Assembly (NCBI RefSeq): GCF_001808185.1
Contig: NZ_CP017668.1
Coordinates: 2,108,001 to 2,172,000 of the forward strand
Reading direction: 5' to 3'
Source: Jeongeupia sp. USM3
GTDB lineage: Bacteria > Pseudomonadota > Gammaproteobacteria > Burkholderiales > Chitinibacteraceae
Length of the DNA stretch: 64,000 bases
In this document: one piece after another, positions 25,832-34,084 of the stretch
Layout of the letters: each line of letters opens with the position of its first letter
Position numbering within the stretch: position 1 is the first letter of the stretch
Translations under genes and position numbers: made by a program
Notes under the pieces: model-generated
What the model was told of the DNA's origin: nothing
The model's database searches: none
Seen by the model: the letters and a program-made list of their open reading frames with translations, nothing else

Positions 25832-26842
25832 GCGCTTGGCGGCGATGGCGGCCTGGATCTGGTCGAACACGCCGCCGTCGTCGAAATAGACCTTCTGCGT
25901 CTTGGTCCAGCCGCCGAAGGTGTCGTCGATGTCGAACAGCTTCACGCTCGGAAACTGCTTGGCGTACTTGGCGGCAACGTCCTTGTCGAACGGCCGGTAG
26001 TAGTTCTGCGCGGCGATTTCCTGCCCTTCCTTGCTGTACAGGTACTGCAGGTAGCCTTCGGCCACCTTGCGGGTGCCCTTCTTGTCGACGGTCTTGTCGA
26101 CGACGGCGACCGGCGGCTCGGCCTTGATCGACAGGCTCGGCGCGACGATGTCGAACTTGTCCGGGCCGAGTTCCTTGACCGCGAGCACCGCCTCGTTCTC
26201 CCACGCCAGCAGCACGTCGCCCTGACCGCGCTGCGTGAAGGTCAGCGTCGAGCCGCGGGCACCGGTATCGAGCACCGGCACGTTCTGGAACAGCTTCTGC
26301 ACGTAGTCGCGCGCCTTCTCGTCCGAGCCGTAGGTCTTCTTCGCCCAGCCCCATGCGGCGAGGAAGTTCCAGCGCGCGCCGCCCGAGGTCTTCGGGTTCG
26401 GCGTGATCACCTTGACGTCGTTGCGGACCAGATCGGCCCAGTCCTTGATCTGTTTGGGGTTGCCCTTGCGGACGAGGAAGACGATGGTCGACGTGTACGG
26501 GCTGGCGTTGTCCGGCAGCTTCTTCTGCCAGTCCGGCTTGAGCAGCTTGCCCTTGGTGCCGAGTTCGTCGATGTCGTACGCCAGCGCCAGCGTCACCACG
26601 TCGGCGTCGAGGCCGTCGAGCACCGAGCGCGCCTGCTTGCCAGAGCCGCCGTGCGACTGCTTGATCGTCACGTCGTCGCCGGTCTTCGCCTTCCAGTACT
26701 TGGCGAACGCCTTGTTGTAGTCCTGGTAGAGCTCGCGGGTCGGATCGTAGGAGACGTTGAGCAGTTCGACCGACGCGGCCCAGCTCGGCGCGCTGACGGC
26801 AAGGGCGAGGGCAAGACCAGTAAGTTTCAGGCGATAAGACAT
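25829..26842 (-). CDS. sbp: Periplasmic sulfate-binding protein, second copy
   Basis: A 337-residue periplasmic receptor with signal peptide ending VSAPSWA and mature start ASVELLNVSYDPTRELYQDYNKAF. Ligand blocks KQSHGGSGKQARSVLDGLDADVVT and ITPNPKTSGGARWNFLAAWG are conserved. It clearly parallels the operonic Sbp at 3658-4665, but no permease or ATPase lies beside it, so it presumably shares CysTWA. GGGAGCCGCTC precedes the ATG. Confidence 0.95.
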   Translation of the reverse strand: MSYRLKLTGLALALAVSAPSWAASVELLNVSYDPTRELYQDYNKAFAKYWKAKTGDDVTIKQSHGGSGKQARSVLDGLDADVVTLALAYDIDELGTKGKLLKPDWQKKLPDNASPYTSTIVFLVRKGNPKQIKDWADLVRNDVKVITPNPKTSGGARWNFLAAWGWAKKTYGSDEKARDYVQKLFQNVPVLDTGARGSTLTFTQRGQGDVLLAWENEAVLAVKELGPDKFDIVAPSLSIKAEPPVAVVDKTVDKKGTRKVAEGYLQYLYSKEGQEIAAQNYYRPFDKDVAAKYAKQFPSVKLFDIDDTFGGWTKTQKVYFDDGGVFDQIQAAIAAKR

Positions 26843-26858
26843 GAGCGGCTCCCGTTTG

Positions 26859-26868
26859 TTTGGAATAA
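26859..26868 (+). promoter_or_regulatory. TTTGGAATAA motif in the second sbp leader
   Basis: This 10-mer lies 17 bp upstream of the sbp2 start codon and is identical to those at 4758-4767 and (inverted) 8876-8885. The surrounding 26843-26940 leader is AT-rich, suggesting the promoter lies here. Confidence 0.4.
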
Positions 26869-26940
26869 GAGTGAACGGAAGCCAGTCTGCCAGCGATGTT
26901 TCATCGCCAGAAATAATATTGTTTTTCCAAATTATCGTGT

Positions 26941-27288
26941 TTAGATATATAAAGTCATGTCGTGTAAGACATTGACATGGCACGCCAGCCGCGGCGTCCC
27001 GGCGGTATCCGGCTGCTCGTGCGGCGCCCCCTTGGGCAGCTCGCCGCGGCGGACCAGCACGTTCCGCTCCATGCCGGTCAGCGTCACGCAACCGCCGCTG
27101 CCGGCGTGTCCGAGCCGGACCAGGCAGGCGCCGCAGGTGCCCTGCGCGCAGCGCCACGCCAGCGGCAGCGCGCCGGCGCGCGTGAGTTCACGGACGGTGT
27201 CGATCAGCCGGCCGCCGGCCGGCGCTTCGACGACGAGCGGCGGCCGGTCGGGAACGATGAAGGTGAGCGTGACCATCGGGGCATCCAT
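26941..27288 (-). CDS. 2Fe-2S ferredoxin-type protein
   Basis: A 115-residue soluble protein with a plant-type ferredoxin fold. Four ligand cysteines are visible: CAQGTCGAC gives C-x4-C-x2-C and RLACHVNV gives the fourth. It lies 20 bp beyond the formylglycine-generating-enzyme gene. It may supply electrons locally, but the aerobic FGE reaction does not need a ferredoxin, so the link is unexplained. The ATG at 27288 and a second at 27276 both fall inside a perfect hairpin, so the exact start is uncertain. Confidence 0.85.
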   Translation of the reverse strand: MDAPMVTLTFIVPDRPPLVVEAPAGGRLIDTVRELTRAGALPLAWRCAQGTCGACLVRLGHAGSGGCVTLTGMERNVLVRRGELPKGAPHEQPDTAGTPRLACHVNVLHDMTLYI

Positions 27289-27297
27289 GCCCCGATG
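27274..27297 (-). promoter_or_regulatory. Hairpin covering the ferredoxin start codon
   Basis: CATCGGGGCAT and ATGCCCCGATG form a perfect 11-bp stem with a two-base loop. Both candidate ferredoxin start codons lie within it, so translation is probably opened only by ribosomes finishing the upstream FGE gene. Confidence 0.55.
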
Positions 27298-27307
27298 ATG
27301 GCACAGC

Positions 27308-28276
27308 TCAGTCGGCGGAGACGGTGCGAAAGCCGACGTGCGCGGTCGGCAGGTTGGCTTCCTGCGGGTGCCGCGCCGCGGCACGGTAGCGGACGCAGAA
27401 GTTCGCCGCGCACAGGAAGGAACCGCCCTTGATCAGCGCCGGCGTACCGGGCTGCAGCGGCATGGTGCCGACGCTGGCGAACGGATCGCCGTTGCCGTGC
27501 GGCTGGCGCGGTCCGGTGTACGCGTCGCGCGTCCATTCCCAGACGTTGCCGATCATGTCGTGGAGACCGAAGCCGTTGGCCGGAAAGCAGGCCACCGGCG
27601 CGCGGCCGAGATGGCCGTCCTCGCGGGTATTGAGGCTGGGAAACACGCCCTGCCAGAAGTTCGCCCCGGGCTTGCCGGCCTTGTCGCGCGGCGCCCGGTC
27701 GAGCGCGGCGTCGCTGCGGCCGGCCCTGGCCGCGTATTCCCACTGCGCCTCGGTCGGCAGCGTCCGGCCCAGCCAGCGGGCGTAGGCGAAGGCATCGGCC
27801 TGCGTCACCTGGACCACCGGCTGATTCTCGCGCCCGCCGATCGTGCTGCCCGGCCCTTCCGGGTGGCGCCAGTCCGCACCTTTGGTGTAGACCCACCATG
27901 CATACGGTCTGGCGTTGAGCTCGGCCTCTGGCGGCACCTTGAACACCGCCGCCGCGCCGGCGCGCTCGGCGTCGGTCACGTAGCCGGTCGCCCTGGCAAA
28001 CGCGGCGAACTGCGCGTTGGTGACTTCGGTCCGGTCGATCCAGAACGGCTTGACGCGCACCGCACCGGCCGGACGCTCGTCGGCATAGCCGGCGGTGCTG
28101 CCCGGCGTGAAGCTGCCGCCGGCGATGCGCACCATCCCGGCATGCGCATCGCGGCCCCAGCCCTCGGGCAGCCCGCTCGCGCGCCGGCAGTCCGCGGCGC
28201 CGGCCGCGCCGGCGACAATGGCCAGCACGGCGAACGCGAGCTTGCCCGGATAGCGCTGCAGGCTCGCCGGCATCAC
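27308..28276 (-). CDS. Formylglycine-generating enzyme (sulfatase-modifying factor)
   Basis: A 322-residue exported or membrane-anchored enzyme that oxidises the active-site Cys of sulfatases to formylglycine. A hydrophobic N-terminus (LAFAVLAIVAGAAGAADC, possible lipobox AADC at the end) is followed by the FGE-sulfatase domain: FWIDRTEVTNAQFAAFA, LPTEAQWEYAARAG, GNVWEWTRDAY. The two catalytic cysteines are present as C289 and C294 in SFLCAANFCVRYR. It overlaps the sulfatase gene by four bases, strongly indicating that the sulfatase is its client. Confidence 0.94.
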   Translation of the reverse strand: MMPASLQRYPGKLAFAVLAIVAGAAGAADCRRASGLPEGWGRDAHAGMVRIAGGSFTPGSTAGYADERPAGAVRVKPFWIDRTEVTNAQFAAFARATGYVTDAERAGAAAVFKVPPEAELNARPYAWWVYTKGADWRHPEGPGSTIGGRENQPVVQVTQADAFAYARWLGRTLPTEAQWEYAARAGRSDAALDRAPRDKAGKPGANFWQGVFPSLNTREDGHLGRAPVACFPANGFGLHDMIGNVWEWTRDAYTGPRQPHGNGDPFASVGTMPLQPGTPALIKGGSFLCAANFCVRYRAAARHPQEANLPTAHVGFRTVSAD

Positions 28277-29994
28277 TGCACCCGCAGGCCGCTGGTCGGC
28301 GCGACGATCACGCCGTTCTTGCCCACATAGTCTTTCCAGCCGTCCTTGAGCGCGCCGACGATGTCCGGCCGGCTGGCGGAAAGATCGTGGATCTCCGCTC
28401 TGTCCCGTCCCAGATCGTAAAGCTGCCAGGCACCCGGTCCCTGCGGTTTTTCAACCCACAGCAGCTTCCAGTTGTCGCGGCGCACGTAGGCGCTGCCGAA
28501 CAGTTCATCGGCAATGATCTCGTCGGCGGGATGAACGTCCGCAACCTGGTTTTTCAGCGCCGGCAGCAAGGAACGGCCGGTGATCGGGTTCACCGTTCTG
28601 CCCTGGTAGCTCGTGCCCGGATCCTTGACCTGTGCCAGCTCCAGCAAGGTCGGCGCAATATCGCGCACCGTGCCGACACGCGTGAATGCCCGCTGCGGAC
28701 CGGTCTGGCTGGGCAGGCGCACGATCGCCGGCACGGATATGCCGCCTTCGGCACTCACGCCTTTCCACAAGCGGAACGGCGCGGCACTGACTTCGGCCCA
28801 GCGTTTGCCGTACTGGATGTTCGACAGAACCTTGCCGTAGTTGCCCAGACTGTTGTCGGTGCTGGCGTTGTTGGCGAAGATGCCGTTGCTGCCTTCGGCC
28901 CCGTTGTCGGACATGAAGAAGATGAAGGTATTGTCATATTTGCCGGTCTGTTTCAGGTAGGCAATCAGCCGGCCGATGTTCCAGTCCAGATTCTCGACCA
29001 TGGCCGCATACACTTCCATCTTGCGTGCTTCCGATTGCTTTTGCTCGGCGCTGAGCTGGCTCCACAGCGGGTTGGCGGCCGTTGCCGGCAGCGGCGCATT
29101 GGCCTCGAAATCGGCCGGAATGATGCCCAGCGACTTCTGCTTGGCAATCCGCGCCAGCCTGATCGCATCGTAGCCGGCGTCGTAGCGGCCCTTGTAACGG
29201 TCGATGAAGTCGGCGGGCGCCTGCAAGGGCCAGTGCGGCGCGGTGTAGGCGGCGTAGGCGAAGAACGGTTTGCCATCGGCCTTGTTCTGGTCGATGTAGG
29301 AGATCAGCTTGTCGGTGTAGAAATTGGTCGAGAAGAAGTTATCCGGCACCTGCACGAGGGCGCCGTTTTCGCGGTAGGTCACCGCATCGTAGGTCTGCGC
29401 CTTGCCGGCCACCGCGGCAAAGTGGCTTCCGCCGCCCTGCAGCAGCGTGTACGACGATTCGAAGCCGCGCGCCCTGGCGCTGTGGGCCTCGTCCAGCCCC
29501 AGATGCCACTTGCCGGCCATGTAGGTGTGGTAGCCGGCATCCTTGAGCAGGGATGCGACCGACAGCGAGTTGTCGTTCAGATAGCCCTCGTAGCCGGGCT
29601 TGCCCTGCTGGTGGGGTGCCAGCGCTTCGGCCATCGTCCCCAGACCGGCCAGATGATGCGTCGTGCCCGACATCAGCATCGAGCGCGTCGGCGAGCATGT
29701 CGCGGCGGAGTGGAAGTCGGTGAGCAGCCGCCCCTCGCCGGCCAGCGCGTCGAGGTTGGGCGTGCTGATCTCGCCGCCGAAGGCGCCGAGGTCCGAGTAG
29801 CCGAGGTCGTCGGCGAGGATCACGATGATGTTCGGCCGGGCATCGGCCTGCGGGGCCGGCGTCGGCGCGGGCGTCGGGACGGGGGTCGGCGTAACGGCGG
29901 CATCGTCGCCGCCACCGCCGCAAGCGCCGAGGCTCAGTGCGATCAGGCTGGCGCTGCCGAGCCGGCGCCAGCGGCGAAGTTGGAACGGGTTCAT
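28273..29994 (-). CDS. Lipoprotein arylsulfatase
   Basis: A 573-residue sulfatase. It has a lipoprotein signal with LGAC (Cys25), a PT-rich linker, and then RPNIIVILADDLGYSDLG with the metal-binding Asp pair. The formylglycine site is C100 in ATCSPTRSMLMSGT (Cys-x-Pro-x-Arg). GKWHLG, and FFMSDNGAEG near residue 350, complete the active site. It hydrolyses sulfate esters in the periplasm or at the outer membrane, and released sulfate would feed Sbp/CysTWA. The FGE gene overlaps its 3' end. Confidence 0.94.
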   Translation of the reverse strand: MNPFQLRRWRRLGSASLIALSLGACGGGGDDAAVTPTPVPTPAPTPAPQADARPNIIVILADDLGYSDLGAFGGEISTPNLDALAGEGRLLTDFHSAATCSPTRSMLMSGTTHHLAGLGTMAEALAPHQQGKPGYEGYLNDNSLSVASLLKDAGYHTYMAGKWHLGLDEAHSARARGFESSYTLLQGGGSHFAAVAGKAQTYDAVTYRENGALVQVPDNFFSTNFYTDKLISYIDQNKADGKPFFAYAAYTAPHWPLQAPADFIDRYKGRYDAGYDAIRLARIAKQKSLGIIPADFEANAPLPATAANPLWSQLSAEQKQSEARKMEVYAAMVENLDWNIGRLIAYLKQTGKYDNTFIFFMSDNGAEGSNGIFANNASTDNSLGNYGKVLSNIQYGKRWAEVSAAPFRLWKGVSAEGGISVPAIVRLPSQTGPQRAFTRVGTVRDIAPTLLELAQVKDPGTSYQGRTVNPITGRSLLPALKNQVADVHPADEIIADELFGSAYVRRDNWKLLWVEKPQGPGAWQLYDLGRDRAEIHDLSASRPDIVGALKDGWKDYVGKNGVIVAPTSGLRVQ

Positions 29995-30063
29995 GGGTCA
30001 TCCCTGTCGTTGTAGGCAGGGACGCACCGTAACAGCGCCGCTTAATGCACAAAAAGACTATGT

Positions 30064-30097
30064 GGTCCGGGTTTTATAACCCTGAAAACCAGACCGC
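30064..30097 (-). terminator. Hairpin after the GGDEF-EAL gene
   Basis: GGTCTGG-TTTT and AAAACCCGGACC (minus strand) can pair over about eleven bases next to the stop codon of the GGDEF-EAL gene, with a further GGGTT/AACCC hairpin within. Only a weak T-rich stretch follows. Confidence 0.4.
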
Positions 30098-30098
30098 G

Positions 30099-32717
30099 TC
30101 AGCGTGTCAGCCCGGTGCGCTCGAGCATCCAGCTCGCCAGCGCGTCGGCCGGCATCGGCCGGGCGAGCAGATAGCCCTGGATCACGTCGCAGCCGAGCCG
30201 GACCAGCGCATCGTGGTCGGCCGCCTGCTCGACCCCCTCGGCGACGACGGTCAGGCCGAAGTTGTGCGCGAGCGTGATCGTCGAGCCGACGATGATCGCG
30301 TCGGGCTGGCTGACCGCGAGCTGCGAGACGAAGGTCCGGTCGATCTTCAGCGTCTGCACCGGCAGGCGCTTCAGGTAGGCGAGCGACGAGTAGCCGGTGC
30401 CGTAGTCGTCGATCGCCAGCCGTGCGCCGAGCGCGTGGATGCGCAGCAGGCATTCGAGCGCCGCGTGCGGATCTTCCATCAGCGCCGATTCGGTCACCTC
30501 GAACTCGAGCGACTCGGCCGGCACGCCGTGGCGCAGCAGCGCCGCCTCGATCGACTCGACCAGCCCCGGATCGAGCAGGTTGCGCGCCGACAGGTTGATC
30601 GCGCAGCGCAGGTGAAGATCCTGCCGGCGCCATTCGGCCAGCTGCCGCAATGCCGCGTCGATCACCCATGCGGTCAGCGGCCGGATCAGTTCGGTGTTCT
30701 CGGCCAGCGGCACGAAGGCGCCCGGCGCGATCATCCCGCGCTGCGGATGCGGCCAGCGCAGCAGCGCCTCGACCCCGACGATGCTGCCGTCGTGCAGGCT
30801 CTGCTTGGGCTGGTAGTGCAGCGCCAGCCCGCCGTCGCGGATCGCGTGCGAAAGCTCGCTGTACAGCGCCAGCCGCTCGCGGCTGTAGTCGTCGAGATCG
30901 GCGTCGTAGACGCGGTGCGGCACCCGGCGGGTCTTGGCGTCGTACATCGCCACCTCGGCGCAACGCATCAGCTCGTTCGCCTCACTGCCGTGCTCGGGGT
31001 AGAACGCCACGCCGATGCTCGCCGACAGCTCGAGCGTCATCCCGGCCACCGGAAGCGGCAGCCCGACGCGGGTCGTCAACCCGGCACACAGTTCGGCGAC
31101 GACATTGAGGCAGCGTTCCATCCCGGGCACCAGCAGCGCGAGTTCGTCGCCGCCGAGCCGGGCGACGTCGGCGTCACGCCCCTTCGCCCACTGCGCCAGC
31201 CGCTCGCCCATCGCCTGCAGCACCTGGTCGCCGACGCTGTGGCCGAGCGTGTCGTTGATTTCCTTGAAGCGGTTCAGGTCGAGCACGCACACCGCCAGCG
31301 ACACCGCCGGCGCCGAGGCGATGCGCGCGTCGATGCGCCGCATCAGCGCATAGCGGTTCGGCAGCTCGGTCAGCGTATCGTGGCTGGCGAGGAACTCCTG
31401 CTGCGCCAGATACCGGCGCTCCTCGGAGACGTCGCGGATCGCCAGCAGCTGTGCCGCGCCATGCGGCAGCGAGGCGCCGCGCACCTCGGCGTCGAACACC
31501 TCGCCGGTGCTGGCCAGCCGCAGACGGCCGTCGAAGCGGCCCCGCCCGCCGTTGCGCATCGCATTGATCTCGGCCTCGATCACCTTGCGCTCGTCGGCGG
31601 TCACGTCGAGGTCGAGCAGCGACACCGGCGATCGGCCGGCCAGCTGCGCCTCGTCGTGGACGCCGAGCAGCGCGCAGGCCGCCGGATTGGCGCTGCTGAT
31701 CCTGCCGTTCTCGACGATCAGCAGGCCGTCGTTCACGGTGTCGAACAGTTCGCGGTAGAAGCGCTTGTCGTCGATCAGCCGCCGGACCAGCCGCCGCAGC
31801 GCGGCGACGCACAGGCCGATGACCAGGCCGTAGACGAGGAAGGACGCCAGCCGCCAGCCGAGGCGCTCGACCCACGGCCGCTCGTAGCTGAGCTTGGGAA
31901 TGCCGAAATAGACGAAAAACGGAAACTGTTCCGACGCCGCGGTCGCGTAGACGATGTCCGGGCCGCGCTGCCCCGGCGGCAGGCACAGATCCTGCGCGGC
32001 CTCGGCCACGGCCGACGCCGACAGCGCCAGCTTCGTCGTGCTGCCGTGCAGCCGGGTGTCCGGCGCGCACATCAGCGGCAGGCCGTCGTTGCGCAGGATG
32101 CCGATCGCGCCGCTGCCCTTGTTCATCCACGCGAAGATGCGCTGCAGGTGCGTATACGGCACCAGCGCGCCGACGATCATCTCGCGGTTCTTGTTCAGCG
32201 TGTAGCGGTAGGCCAGCGGCACCTGCCATTCGCCATGACGCAGGATCGGCGCCGCGAACGCGTGGCCGGCCGATTCGGCGAGCGTGCTGCGCAAGCGTGC
32301 CTGCAGCGGCAGGCTGCCCTCCATCCGGGCGCGGTTGTCGACCATCCAGACGTCGCCGTCGATGATGACGAACAGCGCGTTCGACTGCGGATCGACGCTG
32401 ATCGACGCGCGCAGCGCTTCGAGGTAGTCGGCCGCGCCGATCTCGCGATGCCGTCCTTCCCACAGCAGCCGTTCGGCCACGCTGTCGATGCTGGCCTTGC
32501 TCTGCTGCAGCATGACGCCGAAGTGCGACTCGAGGATGCCGGCGGCGCTGTGGGCGCGGGTCTCGGTGTCGCGCCGGCTCTGCGCATAATCGCCCCAGCT
32601 CTCCCAGGCGAGCAGCACCAGCGCGCCGATGCACAGCACCAGACCCAGCAGCGACACCGTCCGCCATTCCCGACGATTCAGCGGGGCAAAGAACGACTGC
32701 ATCGTCTCCGGTCTCAT
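30099..32717 (-). CDS. Membrane PAS-GGDEF-EAL protein
   Basis: An 872-residue c-di-GMP-metabolising sensor. TM1 at about 20-40 and TM2 at about 290-315 flank a 250-residue periplasmic dCache-like domain. A PAS domain (FYRELFDTVNDGLLIVENGRISSANPAACALLG) follows, then GGDEF (RLGGDELALL: last residue Leu in place of Phe) and a full EAL (EALLRW, INLSARNL, FEVTESALM, IDDYGTGYSSLAYL, LKIDRTF, EGVEQ, QGYLLARP). Phosphodiesterase activity is likely; cyclase activity is possible but uncertain. A second in-frame ATG at 32702 has GGAG close upstream and may be the real start. Confidence 0.92.
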   Translation of the reverse strand: MRPETMQSFFAPLNRREWRTVSLLGLVLCIGALVLLAWESWGDYAQSRRDTETRAHSAAGILESHFGVMLQQSKASIDSVAERLLWEGRHREIGAADYLEALRASISVDPQSNALFVIIDGDVWMVDNRARMEGSLPLQARLRSTLAESAGHAFAAPILRHGEWQVPLAYRYTLNKNREMIVGALVPYTHLQRIFAWMNKGSGAIGILRNDGLPLMCAPDTRLHGSTTKLALSASAVAEAAQDLCLPPGQRGPDIVYATAASEQFPFFVYFGIPKLSYERPWVERLGWRLASFLVYGLVIGLCVAALRRLVRRLIDDKRFYRELFDTVNDGLLIVENGRISSANPAACALLGVHDEAQLAGRSPVSLLDLDVTADERKVIEAEINAMRNGGRGRFDGRLRLASTGEVFDAEVRGASLPHGAAQLLAIRDVSEERRYLAQQEFLASHDTLTELPNRYALMRRIDARIASAPAVSLAVCVLDLNRFKEINDTLGHSVGDQVLQAMGERLAQWAKGRDADVARLGGDELALLVPGMERCLNVVAELCAGLTTRVGLPLPVAGMTLELSASIGVAFYPEHGSEANELMRCAEVAMYDAKTRRVPHRVYDADLDDYSRERLALYSELSHAIRDGGLALHYQPKQSLHDGSIVGVEALLRWPHPQRGMIAPGAFVPLAENTELIRPLTAWVIDAALRQLAEWRRQDLHLRCAINLSARNLLDPGLVESIEAALLRHGVPAESLEFEVTESALMEDPHAALECLLRIHALGARLAIDDYGTGYSSLAYLKRLPVQTLKIDRTFVSQLAVSQPDAIIVGSTITLAHNFGLTVVAEGVEQAADHDALVRLGCDVIQGYLLARPMPADALASWMLERTGLTR

Positions 32718-32815
32718 GAAATGGTCAGATTATGGAAAGCCAGATTCGTTTTTACCGAAGGCCAGCTTTCATCCTTGCTGAACACCGACGCCAACACAAT
32801 GCAGACAACACCCGA

Positions 32816-34084
32816 TTACCGGCCGGGCGGCAGGCAGCGGTCGAGTTCCGCCAATACTCTACCTGTCGCACCGCGGTGCGTCGCCGAGAACACGCGCCCG
32901 GCCTCGCCCATCTGTTGCCGCCGCGCCGCATCGCCGAGCAGCAGCGCCGCTTCGCGCAGCAGCGCCGGCGCATCCGGCCCCTGCCACGCGGCGCCGGCCG
33001 CGATCGCCTCGCGCGCGGCATCGGCAAAGTTGAACGTCGACGGGCCGAGCAGCACCGGGCAGCCGAGCGCGCATGCCTCGATCAGGTTCTGGCTGCCGAA
33101 CGGCAGGATGGAGCCGCCGATCAGCGCGACATCGGCGCACGCATACCAGGCGGCGAGCTCGCCCATGCTGTCGCCGAGCAGCACCCGGGTCGTCGCCGGC
33201 ACCGGCGCATCGTGCCAGTCGCGCCGGCGCAGAAGGCCCAGCCCGCACGCCTCGACCAGCGCGGCGACGTCGTCGAAGCGCTGCGGGTGCCGCGGCACGA
33301 TGATCAGCAGCGTGTCCGGCGGCAGCGCGTCGATGTGATCGAGCAGCAGCGCCTCTTCGCCGTCGCGGCTCGACGCGACCAGCAGCACCGGCCGGCGGCC
33401 GAGATGCGCCCGCCAGCCGCGGCCGCGTTCGGCCACCGCGGCGTCGGGCGTGCTGTCGTACTTGAGGTTGCCGCAGACCTTGACGTGGCGGGCGCCGAGC
33501 AGCGCCAGCCGTTCGGCATCGTCGGCGCCCTGCGCCAGCACCGCGGCCAGTCGCGCCAGGGCCGGGGCGACCAGCCGGCGCACCCGCGCGTAACCGGCGG
33601 CCGATTTGGCCGACAGCCGCGCGTTGACGAGCAGCAGCGGCACGCCGGCGTCCGCGCAGGCGTGGATCAGGTTCGGCCACAGTTCGGTTTCGAGCAGCAG
33701 GCCGCAGCGCGGCGAAAACCGCGCCAGAAAGCGCCGCACCGCCGCCGGCGAGTCGTAGGGCAGGTAGACGATGTCGGTCCCGTCGCCCAGGCCGCCGTAG
33801 AGTTCGGTTGCCGTCTCGCGGCCGGTCGGCGTCATGCAGGTCAGCAGCAGCCGTGCGCCGCGCCGGTGCAGCGCCCGGACCAGCGGCGCGGCGGCGCGCA
33901 TTTCGCCGACCGAGACCGCGTGCAGCCAGCAGTCGTACGGCTGCGGCGCCGGACCGCCGTAGCGCGCCCAGCGCTCGCCCCAGTGTTCGAGGTAGGCCGG
34001 CTGTTTTTTCGCCCGCCGGCGCAGGTAGGCGCGGATCAGCGGTGTCGCCAGCCAGACCAGCAGCGAGTACAGCCAGCGGCTCAT
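32816..34084 (-). CDS. waaA: 3-deoxy-D-manno-octulosonic acid (Kdo) transferase WaaA
   Basis: A 422-residue inner-membrane glycosyltransferase adding Kdo to lipid IVA. An N-terminal anchor (WLYSLLVWLATPLIRAYLRRR) precedes WLHAVSVGEMRAAAPLVRAL and LLLETELWPNLI. GGSILPFGSQNLIEACALGCPVLLGPSTFNF is the CMP-Kdo-binding block. It starts in an ATGA overlap with the waaC stop, so the two are coupled. The frame also runs open far upstream through waaC, but that is a GC-rich shadow. Confidence 0.95.
   Translation of the reverse strand: MSRWLYSLLVWLATPLIRAYLRRRAKKQPAYLEHWGERWARYGGPAPQPYDCWLHAVSVGEMRAAAPLVRALHRRGARLLLTCMTPTGRETATELYGGLGDGTDIVYLPYDSPAAVRRFLARFSPRCGLLLETELWPNLIHACADAGVPLLLVNARLSAKSAAGYARVRRLVAPALARLAAVLAQGADDAERLALLGARHVKVCGNLKYDSTPDAAVAERGRGWRAHLGRRPVLLVASSRDGEEALLLDHIDALPPDTLLIIVPRHPQRFDDVAALVEACGLGLLRRRDWHDAPVPATTRVLLGDSMGELAAWYACADVALIGGSILPFGSQNLIEACALGCPVLLGPSTFNFADAAREAIAAGAAWQGPDAPALLREAALLLGDAARRQQMGEAGRVFSATHRGATGRVLAELDRCLPPGR

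Noticed and set aside
30045..33338. Plus-strand open frame of 1097 codons
   Set aside because: It runs antisense across the GGDEF-EAL and waaA genes and has no recognisable domain; its His/Arg/Gln-rich composition is that of a shadow frame.
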